From assembly GCF_000152885.1 (NCBI RefSeq), contig NZ_CH672408.1, positions 24,572 through 88,571 on the forward strand: a DNA stretch of 64,000 nt, written 5' to 3'. A model generated the notes under the pieces. The model made no database searches and was not told the DNA's origin. It worked only from the letters and a program-made list of their open reading frames with translations. The translations under genes and the position numbers were made by a program. The DNA is from Idiomarina baltica OS145. Its GTDB lineage: Bacteria > Pseudomonadota > Gammaproteobacteria > Enterobacterales > Alteromonadaceae. Shown piece after piece: positions 18,878 through 28,811 of the stretch (positions are counted from its first letter, which is position 1; the number at the start of each line of letters is the position of its first letter).

Positions 18878-21348
18878 TTTGTCGCTGACAACCACTGTTC
18901 TAACCGCTTAGCAGCGACGGCTTGTAGCGACTCGGACAGTTCCAAACTTTGAGTCAATAATGGCGTAACGCTAAAGCTATCGGCAACGCCGAGTACACTA
19001 TCTAGCTGGCGCTCGACGCGATCAACTTTATATTGTGCGTACGCCGATAAATACTGCATTTCTGCTTCAATGAATTGTCGATCGGGACGTCCCGTGCGGC
19101 TTAATTCGATGTTTACGGCGATGATGGTATCGTTGAGTAACGCTTGAATCACGTGATGCTCAATATCATCTAGTGTCACAGTTTCAACATCGAAGGCTAA
19201 TACAGATACGGTGCGTTTATTTTGGTCATCCCAACCGAGTTGAAAAAGTAGCAACTGGTTCATGGGACGTTCGCTTTTATCTGCGCTCATCAACCATGAT
19301 TTCCATTTATCTAATAATCCACTGGTGTTTAGCAATGTGGGCAATGTCGCCTTGGGTAATAGCGAATTAGGCATCTGCAGCAAGCGACTCCAGTCTGAAA
19401 TCACAGGTGGTACACCAATGCGTCCAAGAAAGTCCTCGTTAGTTTTCGTTTGATAAAAAAATAAAGGTACAGCGCTGGCAGCATCGCAGTAAAGATTTCG
19501 CAAGCCTAGTTCAAAACCTTTTAACGAGTTATTTTCATATATTTTCGGAAGCCGTTGTTCTCTTTGCTGTATGAATCGAGTAAGAAACTGGGCGGCTGCT
19601 CGAGATGCAGGTTGCTCGGACAGCTTTAGATTAAATGCGGTTCGTGATTTATCAACATTGACTATTTGATACTGAACGTCTGTGAGTGGTTCGTTTTTAT
19701 GGTGTTGCAAGAGCTGCGTAAAACTCACCTGCATTTCTGAGCGATTTGAACCCGGGATAGGCTCGTCGACTTGGATGCGTAAACCGTGCTCGGAAATATC
19801 TAGCACCAACCCGTCTCGACTAAATGAACCGCTGCGAACACGACAGCGACTGCGCAAGTGGTAGCGCTGTTCACTACGGAGGTTAACGAACTCTAGTTTG
19901 ATAGCTTGAGAACGGTGTGGTGGAGATGGAGGATGAACAAATGCACGTAATTTGGCGAGTTCATCTTTATTGTAGCTGAGTCCGCAAAAGGGCTTGATGA
20001 GATCAGTGACATCATCAAGAGTTGCGACATAGTCTATTTCTGATAGCGCATGTTGCACGGATTCGGTGAATGGCTGCTCTCTTGAGGGTAAATTGATATG
20101 TTGTGGCACAGCCTGAGGTCGCCACGCCTGCTTGTGATTGACTGGGGAAAGACTAAGCCGAAACGCCTGAAAAGATGATTTTTGTACGGCAAAACTAGCA
20201 AATGTGTCCCACAATTCTATTTTCTTGAGTTCTTCGACCAGCGCAGAATAAAAGTAGACCTTGCCTTTAGCGACAATATTAAACGTGAGTAGCGTCAGTT
20301 CACAGGACTCGTTGCGCTCGAGCTTTTTAATCATGTATTGGCTACGGCGTTTGTTGAATATCGGTCCAATTGCGAGTTCATTGGTTTCGTTATACCAATG
20401 AGCTAGGGTACTTTCATTATTGTAGGTTGTCAGTACATACTTACATGAAAGCTCTTTTGAGTGGCGTTGCAAATACAGTGTTAGACGTCGCATGCGAGGC
20501 AAGTAGAACTGTTCATGAGCTTTATTGAGAAGCGCAATTTCAGTATTGTCGGTGTTAACCCGATAACGGCGTTTATAGCCACTAATGAATCGATTGATGA
20601 ATGCGTCAAAGTCCTTATTTAAGTCGCCGTCGGCGCGCTTAAGGGAGATGTACGTACGTTGGTTTTCTTCGCTTATTCGTGCTATTTCGTAACGAATCGG
20701 TAATTGCGGATCAATGGTGAACTCTTTCGCAAATCCAGTGAAATAGATGTTTGCCTGTTGTCCCACTTGCAATTGCATCTGGCTGCGATCGACTCGAATT
20801 TTTAAGCCACCTTGAGAGATGTTGTTGGTAATAGCGCGGCAAGAGGAAGCGCCTTCCAGCTCAATATAAACCTCCACCGTATAATTCATGCGCTCTTCAT
20901 CGCGGTAGGGATAAAAGCCTAACTTGAATAATTCAAATGCGCTTTCATCGTCAAACGTATCGTCTTCAGCACTCTCAGCTTGCGCAGCTTTTTGTTGCTC
21001 ATACATAACACGATAGTTATTCTCGGCCTGCATGATTCGTTCATAGGTGTCTTGCGTAAAAACACCATTGTAGTCTCTAAGACCACGCTCAAAAATGTCT
21101 CGAGCAACCTCATCTAAGTAATGCACCCGTCCGCGGTGTTCTATGCGCCTACAATCGCCATCCACCCGTTTGCGTAAATCGACCGTGCGTGGGCATGCTC
21201 TCGTTAAACGACGTACTTCCGCTCTTACTTTGAATTTACTAGGTCCGTCCAACGTTGACGTCAGCAAATTAAAGTGCTTCTCAAAGTCGTCATCCAAAGC
21301 AACAAGTTTGAGTTGGTCAATTAGCGGTGATAATTGTAAGTTCGGCAT
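18874..21348 (-). CDS. large protein with two PilZ domains
   Basis: An 824-residue soluble protein without signal peptide or membrane segment. Two PilZ domains are visible. One, at about residues 150-245, has NNISQGG. The other, at about 490-590, has RSEQR followed by DISEHG, the RxxxR and (D/N)xSxxG c-di-GMP binding pattern. The first copy has only a partial arginine motif. Regions between and after the domains are unrecognised. It probably acts as a c-di-GMP effector, which is inferred. It sits between serB and radA, converging on serB and divergent from radA with about 60 bases between starts. Confidence 0.85.
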   Translation of the reverse strand: MPNLQLSPLIDQLKLVALDDDFEKHFNLLTSTLDGPSKFKVRAEVRRLTRACPRTVDLRKRVDGDCRRIEHRGRVHYLDEVARDIFERGLRDYNGVFTQDTYERIMQAENNYRVMYEQQKAAQAESAEDDTFDDESAFELFKLGFYPYRDEERMNYTVEVYIELEGASSCRAITNNISQGGLKIRVDRSQMQLQVGQQANIYFTGFAKEFTIDPQLPIRYEIARISEENQRTYISLKRADGDLNKDFDAFINRFISGYKRRYRVNTDNTEIALLNKAHEQFYLPRMRRLTLYLQRHSKELSCKYVLTTYNNESTLAHWYNETNELAIGPIFNKRRSQYMIKKLERNESCELTLLTFNIVAKGKVYFYSALVEELKKIELWDTFASFAVQKSSFQAFRLSLSPVNHKQAWRPQAVPQHINLPSREQPFTESVQHALSEIDYVATLDDVTDLIKPFCGLSYNKDELAKLRAFVHPPSPPHRSQAIKLEFVNLRSEQRYHLRSRCRVRSGSFSRDGLVLDISEHGLRIQVDEPIPGSNRSEMQVSFTQLLQHHKNEPLTDVQYQIVNVDKSRTAFNLKLSEQPASRAAAQFLTRFIQQREQRLPKIYENNSLKGFELGLRNLYCDAASAVPLFFYQTKTNEDFLGRIGVPPVISDWSRLLQMPNSLLPKATLPTLLNTSGLLDKWKSWLMSADKSERPMNQLLLFQLGWDDQNKRTVSVLAFDVETVTLDDIEHHVIQALLNDTIIAVNIELSRTGRPDRQFIEAEMQYLSAYAQYKVDRVERQLDSVLGVADSFSVTPLLTQSLELSESLQAVAAKRLEQWLSATN

Positions 21349-21411
21349 TCTTCTCTTTTATATTTATAATGATGAGCTTAACTGAGAGCATCATAGAACG
21401 AGAGCAGTGAC

Positions 21412-22776
21412 ATGGCAAAGACAAAAACAGCTTACGTGTGTACCGAATGCGGTGCTGACTTCCCCCGGTGGGTAGGTCAGTGCAGTGAATGTAAAGCATG
21501 GAATACCGTATCCGAGGTGCGTTTGGGCAATACTAAAGGAGTTGTCTCTGCAACACGCAGTGGATTCGCGGGAGTCACTCAAGCTAAGGTTACGACGTTA
21601 AATGAAGTTTCTTTGGAAGAGGTTCCGCGCTTTAGTTCTACTTTTAAGGAGTTTGACCGCGTCTTGGGAGGTGGTGTCGTACCGGGATCGGCCATATTGA
21701 TTGGTGGTTCTCCGGGAGCGGGAAAGAGTACCTTGCTATTGCAAACCCTATGCCGCCTGGCGGGGGGAATGAAAGCCCTATACGTCACCGGTGAGGAGTC
21801 GTTGCAGCAGGTCGCTATGCGGGCAAAACGACTCGGCTTGCCTATGGATAAGTTAAGAATGCTTGCCGAAACGTCGGTCGAAACGATTTGTCAGCTTGCC
21901 GACCAAGAAAAGCCTCAGTTGATGGTGATTGACTCAATACAGGTCATGCATTTAGATGACATTGCGTCTGCGCCGGGCAGCGTGTCACAGGTACGCGAGT
22001 CAGCGGCGTTTTTAACGCGGTATGCTAAACAGAAAGGTGTTGCCATTATTATGGTAGGGCATGTTACCAAAGATGGTTCGTTGGCAGGACCTAAGGTTCT
22101 GGAACATTGTATTGATTGCTCGGTCATTTTAGATGGCTCGTCAGATAGCCGTTACCGTACGTTACGCGGTACTAAAAATCGTTTTGGCGCGGTGAATGAG
22201 TTGGGCGTCTTTGCCATGACAGGCAGTGGGTTAAAAGAAGTTTCTAACCCGTCAGCCATTTTCCTGCAGCGCGGTGAAGAGCAAGGCAATGGTTCGGTAG
22301 TAACGGTTATTTGGGAAGGGACTCGACCATTACTCGTCGAAATTCAAGCTTTGGTAGATTACTCCGCATTAGCTAACCCGCGCCGCGTAGCCGTGGGGTT
22401 AGAAGCGACTCGACTTGCTTTGCTATTAGCTGTGTTACACCGGCACGGCGGACTGCATGTCTCTGATCAAGATGTGTTTGTTAATGTGGTTGGTGGGGTA
22501 AAAGTGTCTGAGACATCGGCTGACTTGGCGCTGATGCTTGCCATCGTATCGAGTTTTAAAGGCGAACCTTTAGCACGCGAGTTAATTATTCTGGGAGAGG
22601 TTGGGCTCGCCGGTGAAATACGACCGGTGCCGAACGGACAAGAGCGTTTGAATGAAGCGGCAAAGCACGGTTTTAAACGTGCAATCGTCCCACATGGTAA
22701 TGCCCCTAAGCAGGCGATTGAAGGGATGCAAGTGACACCCGTTAAGAACCTGCAGGAAGCGCTCGATGCGATTTAA
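21412..22776 (+). CDS. radA: DNA repair protein RadA
   Basis: 454 residues (E. coli 460). The N-terminal zinc finger has CTECG and CSECK. The RecA-like ATPase has Walker A GGSPGAGKST at about residue 100 and the RadA-specific KNRFG motif, and a Lon-like domain forms the C-terminus. RadA (Sms) drives branch migration of recombination intermediates. It is the first gene of a run with btuF, btuC and btuD, overlapping btuF by 11 bases, an unusual coupling of repair and transport genes. Confidence 0.97.
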   Translation: MAKTKTAYVCTECGADFPRWVGQCSECKAWNTVSEVRLGNTKGVVSATRSGFAGVTQAKVTTLNEVSLEEVPRFSSTFKEFDRVLGGGVVPGSAILIGGSPGAGKSTLLLQTLCRLAGGMKALYVTGEESLQQVAMRAKRLGLPMDKLRMLAETSVETICQLADQEKPQLMVIDSIQVMHLDDIASAPGSVSQVRESAAFLTRYAKQKGVAIIMVGHVTKDGSLAGPKVLEHCIDCSVILDGSSDSRYRTLRGTKNRFGAVNELGVFAMTGSGLKEVSNPSAIFLQRGEEQGNGSVVTVIWEGTRPLLVEIQALVDYSALANPRRVAVGLEATRLALLLAVLHRHGGLHVSDQDVFVNVVGGVKVSETSADLALMLAIVSSFKGEPLARELIILGEVGLAGEIRPVPNGQERLNEAAKHGFKRAIVPHGNAPKQAIEGMQVTPVKNLQEALDAI

Positions 22777-23533
22777 AGGGCTGGTCGCATGCCTGTTTCT
22801 CGTGTTCTCGGTTGCGGCGGAGGCTTCTTCTCGCTGGGTCAGTTTAAATCAGTGCCTCGATTATTTGCTAATCGACTGGGCACCCGAGCAGGTGGTTGGG
22901 ATTACGGGGCTCGATGAGACATTAATCAATGAGAAGCACCGTGCCCACTTTGGGCGTTTAGAGAATATTTTAAGGTTACAGCCCGATCGCGTGTTTGCAA
23001 CAGAGTACAATAATCCTAAATTGATTCGGTTATTACGTCAGTATACTGAAGTCGAGGTTTTGCCCCAGCCTTCCAGTCTTGCGCGATATGATGAGTGGGT
23101 GACACAACTGAGCCAATATGCTCAGTTAGCCCCTCATGCACGTGCTCATCAACAGCAGTTAGAACAAGCGATTAAGCAAGCACAACAGGTTGCACAGAAG
23201 GTTATTATATTGATGCCCAATCAGTTTAGTTGGGGAACGGCGAGTTGGGCTGATGAATTAATTAGTGCGATGCACTGGAAAAACTTAGCCGCGCCTTTTG
23301 GAGACAACCTGGTCTCCTTAACCCTAGAAGAAGTGATAAAGCTTACGCCGGATCGTTATTTGCTAGAGGGGTTTAGCCGGGCTCATTACGCTCTTGCAAA
23401 TGAGTGGCTCTACCACCCCTTACTGCAAGAACACTTAGAAAAAACACCGACTCAACAAATTCCTCCACGACTTTCCTCGTGCCCAGTGGTGTTTGCTGAT
23501 GATTATTTGAAGGCTATTCAAGGAAAATTATGA
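22766..23533 (+). CDS. btuF: BtuF-like ABC transporter substrate-binding protein
   Basis: 255 residues with a signal peptide (about residues 1-20, ending AAEASS). It has the two-lobed helical-backbone fold expected of class III binding proteins for cobalamin or iron chelates. The opening WVSLNQCLDYLLIDWAP is like the SLNLCTDQ start of many BtuF-type proteins. It is followed by a FecCD permease and an ATPase that complete the importer. Cobalamin is the more likely ligand but an iron complex is possible; there is no cobalamin riboswitch upstream because the gene begins inside radA. The start overlaps radA and has only coupled translation to rely on. Confidence 0.75.
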   Translation: MRFKGLVACLFLVFSVAAEASSRWVSLNQCLDYLLIDWAPEQVVGITGLDETLINEKHRAHFGRLENILRLQPDRVFATEYNNPKLIRLLRQYTEVEVLPQPSSLARYDEWVTQLSQYAQLAPHARAHQQQLEQAIKQAQQVAQKVIILMPNQFSWGTASWADELISAMHWKNLAAPFGDNLVSLTLEEVIKLTPDRYLLEGFSRAHYALANEWLYHPLLQEHLEKTPTQQIPPRLSSCPVVFADDYLKAIQGKL

Positions 23534-24501
23534 AACTGAATCAGAGACAGTGTTTTATTATCCTGTTTGCCATTGTTATTTTACTTAGCGCTCTACAGCT
23601 CACCGTGGGGGGAAGCTCAATTAATTGGTGGATGCCGAATGCACTAGAGAAAGATATCATCTGGGATATCCGTGTTCCACGAATGTTGTTAACCTGGTTG
23701 ATTGCTAGTGCTCTTGGGCTTGCTGGCGCAGTGATGCAGCTATTACTTAGAAACCCATTGGCTGAGCCGGGCATCACGGGTGTATCCGGGTGCGCTGCTT
23801 TAGTGACTATTGCGTGTCTTTACTTTGGCTGGTTACCCGCCTTTTCCTTTGGGCTGCCGGCATTGGCTTTAGTTGGCGGTTTGCTCGGTGTCTCGTTGCT
23901 GATGGTGCTTGCTGGACGACGGGCCTCGCCTACGCGAGTGATTTTAGCAGGGGTTGCGATTGCAACCATGAGTAGCGCAGCGATGGGATTGTTGCTTTAT
24001 CTCGCACCGAATCCGTTTGCATTCCAAGAATGGGCCTTTTGGCATATGGGAAGCTTGGCAAATAAAAGTTGGCACTCAGTGATGCTGGCGCTACCGGGCA
24101 TTGTGCTCGCGTTTCCTATCGTATGGTTGGGACGTCGCTTTTTATACGCGCTAACATTGTCTGAAGAGACCGTCGCGACGATGGGGTTCAATGTGGCGCG
24201 CTACCGCAATTGGATGTTGTTAGCTGTGGCGCTACTGACGACCGCATCGGTCGTAGCCGTTGGTGTGATTGGATTTGTTGGTTTATTAGCACCTCATGCA
24301 GTACGATTGTTAGGATTTAACCATCCGAAGTACGTACTGTGGCTGTCTCCAGTGACCGCAATTCTTTTACTCATTAGTTTTGATACGCTAGTACAGCTAA
24401 TGAGCACCGCGCGTGAATTACCCGTGGGCATATTAGCGGCGTTAGTCGGCGCGCCACTGCTTATTGTGCTACTGGTTCGAGAGCGAAACAGCCATGCTTG
24501 A
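23530..24501 (+). CDS. btuC: BtuC-like ABC transporter permease (FecCD family)
   Basis: A 323-residue, very hydrophobic protein with about nine to ten membrane helices. FecCD family motifs include RVPRMLLTWL near the N-terminus, RNPLAEPGITGVSGCAAL and GFVGLLAPHAVRLL in the second half. It forms the channel of the importer with the preceding binding protein. It overlaps btuF by 4 bases and the ATPase gene by 8. Confidence 0.88.
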   Translation: MKLNQRQCFIILFAIVILLSALQLTVGGSSINWWMPNALEKDIIWDIRVPRMLLTWLIASALGLAGAVMQLLLRNPLAEPGITGVSGCAALVTIACLYFGWLPAFSFGLPALALVGGLLGVSLLMVLAGRRASPTRVILAGVAIATMSSAAMGLLLYLAPNPFAFQEWAFWHMGSLANKSWHSVMLALPGIVLAFPIVWLGRRFLYALTLSEETVATMGFNVARYRNWMLLAVALLTTASVVAVGVIGFVGLLAPHAVRLLGFNHPKYVLWLSPVTAILLLISFDTLVQLMSTARELPVGILAALVGAPLLIVLLVRERNSHA

Positions 24502-25240
24502 GCTTGACGATCTTTATCTTGCCGGGATTTCTCGGCCACGCTTGCAACATATCAATCTGAAGCTAACAAGCAATCAGCTGATTGGTGTTATTGGCGCTAA
24601 TGGTGCGGGAAAAAGCTCATTATTGCGCGGAATAGCCGCAGTTGAACCTCAACTAAAGGGCCATATTCGATTAAAACATCAGGACTGGTTGCGCTTATCG
24701 CATCGTCAGCGACAAAAGTACTTGGGGTATTTGCCTCAGACAGAAGCGCCTGAATGGGATATTCGTATTGATGAGCTGGTCAATCTGTCGGCGCAGGTCA
24801 CGCATTCACAATTAATGAAGCATTTAGAAAAGTATGCGCTACTGACTTTAAAGGAACGTCGAGTTTCACAAGTATCGGGAGGGGAACGACAGCGCGCATT
24901 ACTAGCTCGGGCAACGTTGTCGGAGCCACAATTGCTTATTTGTGATGAACCCGTCAGTGGTCTCGATGTGGCGCATCAATTAACCATTATGCAGCAGTTG
25001 CATAATCACGCTCGCACGCACGGTCTGGTTTTGGCGGCGATTCACGATCTAGCGCTAGCAGCACGTTTTTGTGACAGTTTACTGTTAATGCACAATGGGG
25101 AATTAGTGCAGAGCGGGGAGCCGTTTGAGGTGTTGACTGAAAAAAACTTAGCTCACTGTTTTGGTGTACAAGCCGAGTGGTTTTGTAAAGATAACGGCGT
25201 TGGTTGGATACCAACGCCGTTGCAAGCAGTAAAAGATTAA
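24494..25240 (+). CDS. btuD: BtuD-like ABC transporter ATP-binding protein
   Basis: A 248-residue ABC ATPase. Walker A is GANGAGKSS, the signature is VSGGERQRALLARA and Walker B is LLICDEP. It energises the btuFC importer. I chose the ATG at 24494 (MLELDDLYLAG) because it overlaps the btuC stop as ATGCTTGA; a longer frame would start inside btuC. The 3' coding end holds an 11-bp perfect hairpin and its stop overlaps the ettA stop by TTAA. Confidence 0.88.
   Translation: MLELDDLYLAGISRPRLQHINLKLTSNQLIGVIGANGAGKSSLLRGIAAVEPQLKGHIRLKHQDWLRLSHRQRQKYLGYLPQTEAPEWDIRIDELVNLSAQVTHSQLMKHLEKYALLTLKERRVSQVSGGERQRALLARATLSEPQLLICDEPVSGLDVAHQLTIMQQLHNHARTHGLVLAAIHDLALAARFCDSLLLMHNGELVQSGEPFEVLTEKNLAHCFGVQAEWFCKDNGVGWIPTPLQAVKD
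25193..25221. terminator. hairpin in btuD 3' coding end, candidate terminator
   Basis: AACGGCGTTGG (25193-25203), loop TTGGATA, CCAACGCCGTT (25211-25221) form a perfect 11-bp stem. It lies 16 bases past the stop of the minus-strand ettA gene and inside btuD. On the minus strand ATCTTTAC follows, a weak T tract. Placement matches the hairpin in deoB. Confidence 0.55.
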
Positions 25241-26901
25241 CCGATCGGTTTATATTTAATGCGGTGTGGCTCCATTGCCTGTTCGCCAAACTTCTCTTTC
25301 ATATAAGCTTCGTAATCGCTGTAGTTACCTTCGTAGAAGACCACTTCAGCTTCATCGCGATAATCAAGAATATGGGTGGCGATCCGGTCTAAGAACCAAC
25401 GGTCGTGCGAGATAACCAAAGCTGAACCTGGGAACTCGAGGATGGCTTCTTCCAGTGCTCGTAACGTCTCAACATCGAGATCGTTGGTGGGTTCATCTAA
25501 TAATAAGACGTTGCCGCCCGCTTTAAGCAGTTTCGCAAGGTGCACGCGGTTGCGTTCACCGCCCGACAGCTCACCGATACGTTTTTGTTGGTCGGTGCCT
25601 TTAAAGTTAAAGCGACCGACGTAAGCGCGCCCTTGAACCTCAAAGTTACCAATGCGCAGGATATCGTTACCATCGGTAATTTCTTGGAATACGGTTTTGC
25701 TATCATCCATGCTGTCGCGGAACTGATCAACGCTCGCTAATTCAACGGTATCACCGAGTTCAATTGAGCCACTGTCGGGCTGTTCTTGGCCACTGATCAT
25801 ACGGAATAAGGTGGATTTACCCGCGCCGTTCGGACCAATGATACCGACGATAGCACCTTTAGGGACACTAAAGCTCAAGTTATCAATAAGCTGGCGCCCT
25901 TCGTAGGCTTTGCTAATCCCGTTAACCTCAATGACCTTATCACCCAAGCGCGGACCTGGTGGAATAAATAGCTCATTGGTTTCATTACGTTTTTGATAGT
26001 CGCTACTTTGTAATTCTTCAAAGCGAGCCATACGCGCTTTGCTTTTCGCCTGACGACCTTTCGGATTAGTACGTACCCACTCAAGTTCTTGTTTGATGGT
26101 GCGTTGACGAGCTTTCTCTTGACGTTCTTCTTGTGCAAGACGCTTCTCTTTTTGCTCCAACCAAGAAGAGTAGTTGCCTTCCCATGGAATACCATAACCA
26201 CGGTCAAGTTCAAGGATCCAGCCTGCTACGTTGTCTAAGAAATAACGGTCGTGGGTAATAGCAACGACGGTGCCTGTGTAATCATGTAAGAAGCGCTCTA
26301 GCCATGCGACTGACTCTGCATCCAAGTGGTTGGTGGGCTCATCGAGCAGCAACATGTCGGGCTTGGAAAGTAACAGACGACAAATAGCAACACGGCGACG
26401 TTCACCGCCTGATAGGTTACCGATTTTAGCGTCCCACTGTGGCAAACGCAGTGCATCAGCGGCGCGGTCAAGGATATTTTCGATGTTGTGACCATCTTTG
26501 GCCTGAATCAGCGCCTCGAGTTGAGCTTGTTCTTTTGCCAACGCATCAAAATCAGCATTCTCATCGGCGTAGGCCGCATAGACTTCATCTAAGCGAGTAA
26601 AGGCCTCTTTAACGTCAGCGACGGCTTCTTCCACCGTTTCCTTAACGGTCTTTTCTTCATCGAGCTGTGGCTCCTGCGGAAGGTAGCCAATGTTAATTCC
26701 TGCTAAGGGACGCGCTTCTCCCTCATATTCAGTATCAACACCCGCCATAATGCGAAGCAAGGTCGATTTACCGGCACCATTAAGACCTAAAACACCGATC
26801 TTAGCGCCTGGGAAAAACGATAATGAGATATCTTTTAAGATAGTTTTTTTGGGTGGAACAACTTTGCTCACCCGCGACATTGAATAGATATATTGCGCCA
26901 T
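25237..26901 (-). CDS. ettA: energy-dependent translational throttle protein EttA
   Basis: 554 residues (E. coli 555), an ABC-F protein with two ATPase cassettes (Walker A GLNGAGKST and GPNGAGKST, two LSGGER signatures). The interdomain arm includes ELEWVRTNPKGRQAKSK. EttA binds the ribosomal E site and gates the start of elongation according to ATP/ADP level. I chose the ATG giving MAQYIYSM, matching the E. coli start, over an ATG 12 bases upstream; AGGA is 12 bases before it. It is monocistronic by position and converges on btuD. Confidence 0.96.
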   Translation of the reverse strand: MAQYIYSMSRVSKVVPPKKTILKDISLSFFPGAKIGVLGLNGAGKSTLLRIMAGVDTEYEGEARPLAGINIGYLPQEPQLDEEKTVKETVEEAVADVKEAFTRLDEVYAAYADENADFDALAKEQAQLEALIQAKDGHNIENILDRAADALRLPQWDAKIGNLSGGERRRVAICRLLLSKPDMLLLDEPTNHLDAESVAWLERFLHDYTGTVVAITHDRYFLDNVAGWILELDRGYGIPWEGNYSSWLEQKEKRLAQEERQEKARQRTIKQELEWVRTNPKGRQAKSKARMARFEELQSSDYQKRNETNELFIPPGPRLGDKVIEVNGISKAYEGRQLIDNLSFSVPKGAIVGIIGPNGAGKSTLFRMISGQEQPDSGSIELGDTVELASVDQFRDSMDDSKTVFQEITDGNDILRIGNFEVQGRAYVGRFNFKGTDQQKRIGELSGGERNRVHLAKLLKAGGNVLLLDEPTNDLDVETLRALEEAILEFPGSALVISHDRWFLDRIATHILDYRDEAEVVFYEGNYSDYEAYMKEKFGEQAMEPHRIKYKPIG

Positions 26902-27075
26902 AGCGACGAACATTCCTACTGTTGGATTGAAAATAGGACCTAGTTTACTGGTAAATACAGCAAATGCCCAAATTTGTTGCCGAATTTTTTCTTAACGGCA
27001 TGTGACGGTTTGCTAGGCAGTTTGGGGTATTTTGCGGTAAACTGCACGTCATAATTTGGCTAATGAAATTGATGG

Positions 27076-28341
27076 ATGTCCGAGATGCAGAAAAAAGATC
27101 AGACAATTGCCGCGTTTGACGCGGAGTTATGGCAAGCAATGAATCAGGAAGTTGAGCGTCAAGAACAACACATTGAGCTGATTGCTTCAGAAAACTATAC
27201 CAGCCCACGTGTGCTAGAGGCACAAGGCTCACAGTTAACTAATAAATACGCCGAGGGTTATCCTCATAAGCGTTACTATGGCGGCTGTGAATATGTGGAC
27301 GTAGTTGAAGACCTCGCGATTGCACGTGCTAAAGAATTGTTTGGTGCTAAATACGCGAACGTACAACCGCATTCAGGCTCACAAGCCAACACCGCTGCAT
27401 TCATGGCACTTATGGAAGCCGGTGATACCTTCTTGGGAATGAGTTTGGCACACGGTGGCCATCTGACTCACGGTGCGGGTGTTAACTTCTCGGGCAAGCT
27501 TTACAATGCCGTACAATATGGTATTTCAGAAGAAACCGGTGAAATCGATTACAACCAAGTTGAAGAGTTAGCTAAAGAGCATCAGCCGAAGGTTATCGTT
27601 GCTGGTTTCTCTGCATACTCGGGTATTGTTGATTGGCAGCGTTTCAGACAAATTGCTGACGAAGTGGGTGCTTATTTGTTGGTAGATATGGCGCACGTAG
27701 CGGGTCTGGTTGCTGCAGGTGTATACCCAAGTCCAATTCCTTACGCAGACGTAGTAACAACGACAACACATAAAACCCTCGCAGGTCCGCGTAGTGGTCT
27801 GATCTTGTCTGGCAAAGATGATGAGAAACTGCACAAGAAATTAAATAGTGCGGTATTCCCAGGTAATCAAGGTGGTCCGTTGATGCACGTTATCGCAGCG
27901 AAAGCGGTGGCGTTTAAAGAAGCCCTTGAGCCTGAATTTAAAGCGTATCAAGAACAAGTGCTAAAGAACGCTAATGCGATGGTTAAAGCTCTGCAAGCAC
28001 GTGGTTATAAAATCGTATCGAATGGCACGCAGAACCATTTGTTCCTCGTTGATTTAATCGACAAAGACATCACGGGTAAAGATGCCGATGCTGCATTAGG
28101 TCGTGCATACATTACGGTCAACAAAAATGCGGTACCGAATGACCCGCGTTCGCCGTTCGTTACTTCCGGTCTTCGTCTAGGTACACCTGCAATTACGCGT
28201 CGCGGCTTCAAGGAAGCAGAAGCTGAGCAAGTAGCTAATTGGATTTGCGATGTATTAGATGACATTAATAACGAAGAGACGATTGATCGCGTTCGTAACG
28301 ATGTCAAAACGTTATGTGCCGAGTTTCCAGTTTATAAATAA
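27076..28341 (+). CDS. glyA: serine hydroxymethyltransferase
   Basis: 421 residues, a PLP enzyme that converts serine and tetrahydrofolate to glycine and 5,10-methylene-tetrahydrofolate. Clear signatures are [11 protein letters not shown] near the N-terminus, YYGGCEYVD, and [12 protein letters not shown] with the PLP lysine. The start may be nine bases later (ATG at 27085), which is better placed relative to a GGA. It leads a run of glyA-nrdR-ribD-ribBX with small gaps, like the E. coli-type nrdR-rib neighbourhood. Confidence 0.96.
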   Translation: MSEMQKKDQTIAAFDAELWQAMNQEVERQEQHIELIASENYTSPRVLEAQGSQLTNKYAEGYPHKRYYGGCEYVDVVEDLAIARAKELFGAKYANVQPHSGSQANTAAFMALMEAGDTFLGMSLAHGGHLTHGAGVNFSGKLYNAVQYGISEETGEIDYNQVEELAKEHQPKVIVAGFSAYSGIVDWQRFRQIADEVGAYLLVDMAHVAGLVAAGVYPSPIPYADVVTTTTHKTLAGPRSGLILSGKDDEKLHKKLNSAVFPGNQGGPLMHVIAAKAVAFKEALEPEFKAYQEQVLKNANAMVKALQARGYKIVSNGTQNHLFLVDLIDKDITGKDADAALGRAYITVNKNAVPNDPRSPFVTSGLRLGTPAITRRGFKEAEAEQVANWICDVLDDINNEETIDRVRNDVKTLCAEFPVYK

Positions 28342-28361
28342 CGTTTGAAAAGGAGCGCGCT

Positions 28362-28811
28362 ATGCACTGTCCATTCTGCGGAACACAAGATACCAAGGTC
28401 ATCGATTCGCGGTTAGTAGGGGACGGTGCATCGGTGCGCAGGCGCCGAGAATGTAGCCATTGTCGCGAGCGCTTTACAACATTTGAGACTGCTGAACTGG
28501 TAATGCCCCGTGTAATTAAAACAGACGGTGGGCGTGAACCTTTTAATGAAGATAAGCTTCGCAGTGGGCTATTACGTGCGCTTGAAAAACGTCCGGTCAG
28601 TCTCGAAAAAATGGAACAAGCGGTCAATAAAATCAAATCCAGTATCCGTGCAACCGGCGAGCGAGAGATTACCTCTAACTTTATTGGCAACCTGGTGATG
28701 GATAACCTTAAGCAAATCGATAAAGTCGCCTACGTTCGTTTTGCTTCGGTCTATCGCTCTTTTGAGGATATCAAAGAGTTCGGCGAGGAGATCGCGCGGC
28801 TCAATGATTAG
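28362..28811 (+). CDS. nrdR: transcriptional repressor NrdR
   Basis: 149 residues, standard size. The N-terminal zinc ribbon has cysteines in MHCPFCG and CSHCRERF, followed by an ATP-cone domain from [11 protein letters not shown] onward. NrdR represses ribonucleotide reductase genes in response to dATP/ATP. A strong ribosome site (AAGGAG) precedes it. Its end overlaps the start of ribD by 8 bases. Confidence 0.97.
   Translation: MHCPFCGTQDTKVIDSRLVGDGASVRRRRECSHCRERFTTFETAELVMPRVIKTDGGREPFNEDKLRSGLLRALEKRPVSLEKMEQAVNKIKSSIRATGEREITSNFIGNLVMDNLKQIDKVAYVRFASVYRSFEDIKEFGEEIARLND

Noticed and set aside
22700-22780. Cobalamin riboswitch for the btuFCD genes
   Set aside because: The region is coding sequence of radA, btuF overlaps it, and I see no B12-box sequence.
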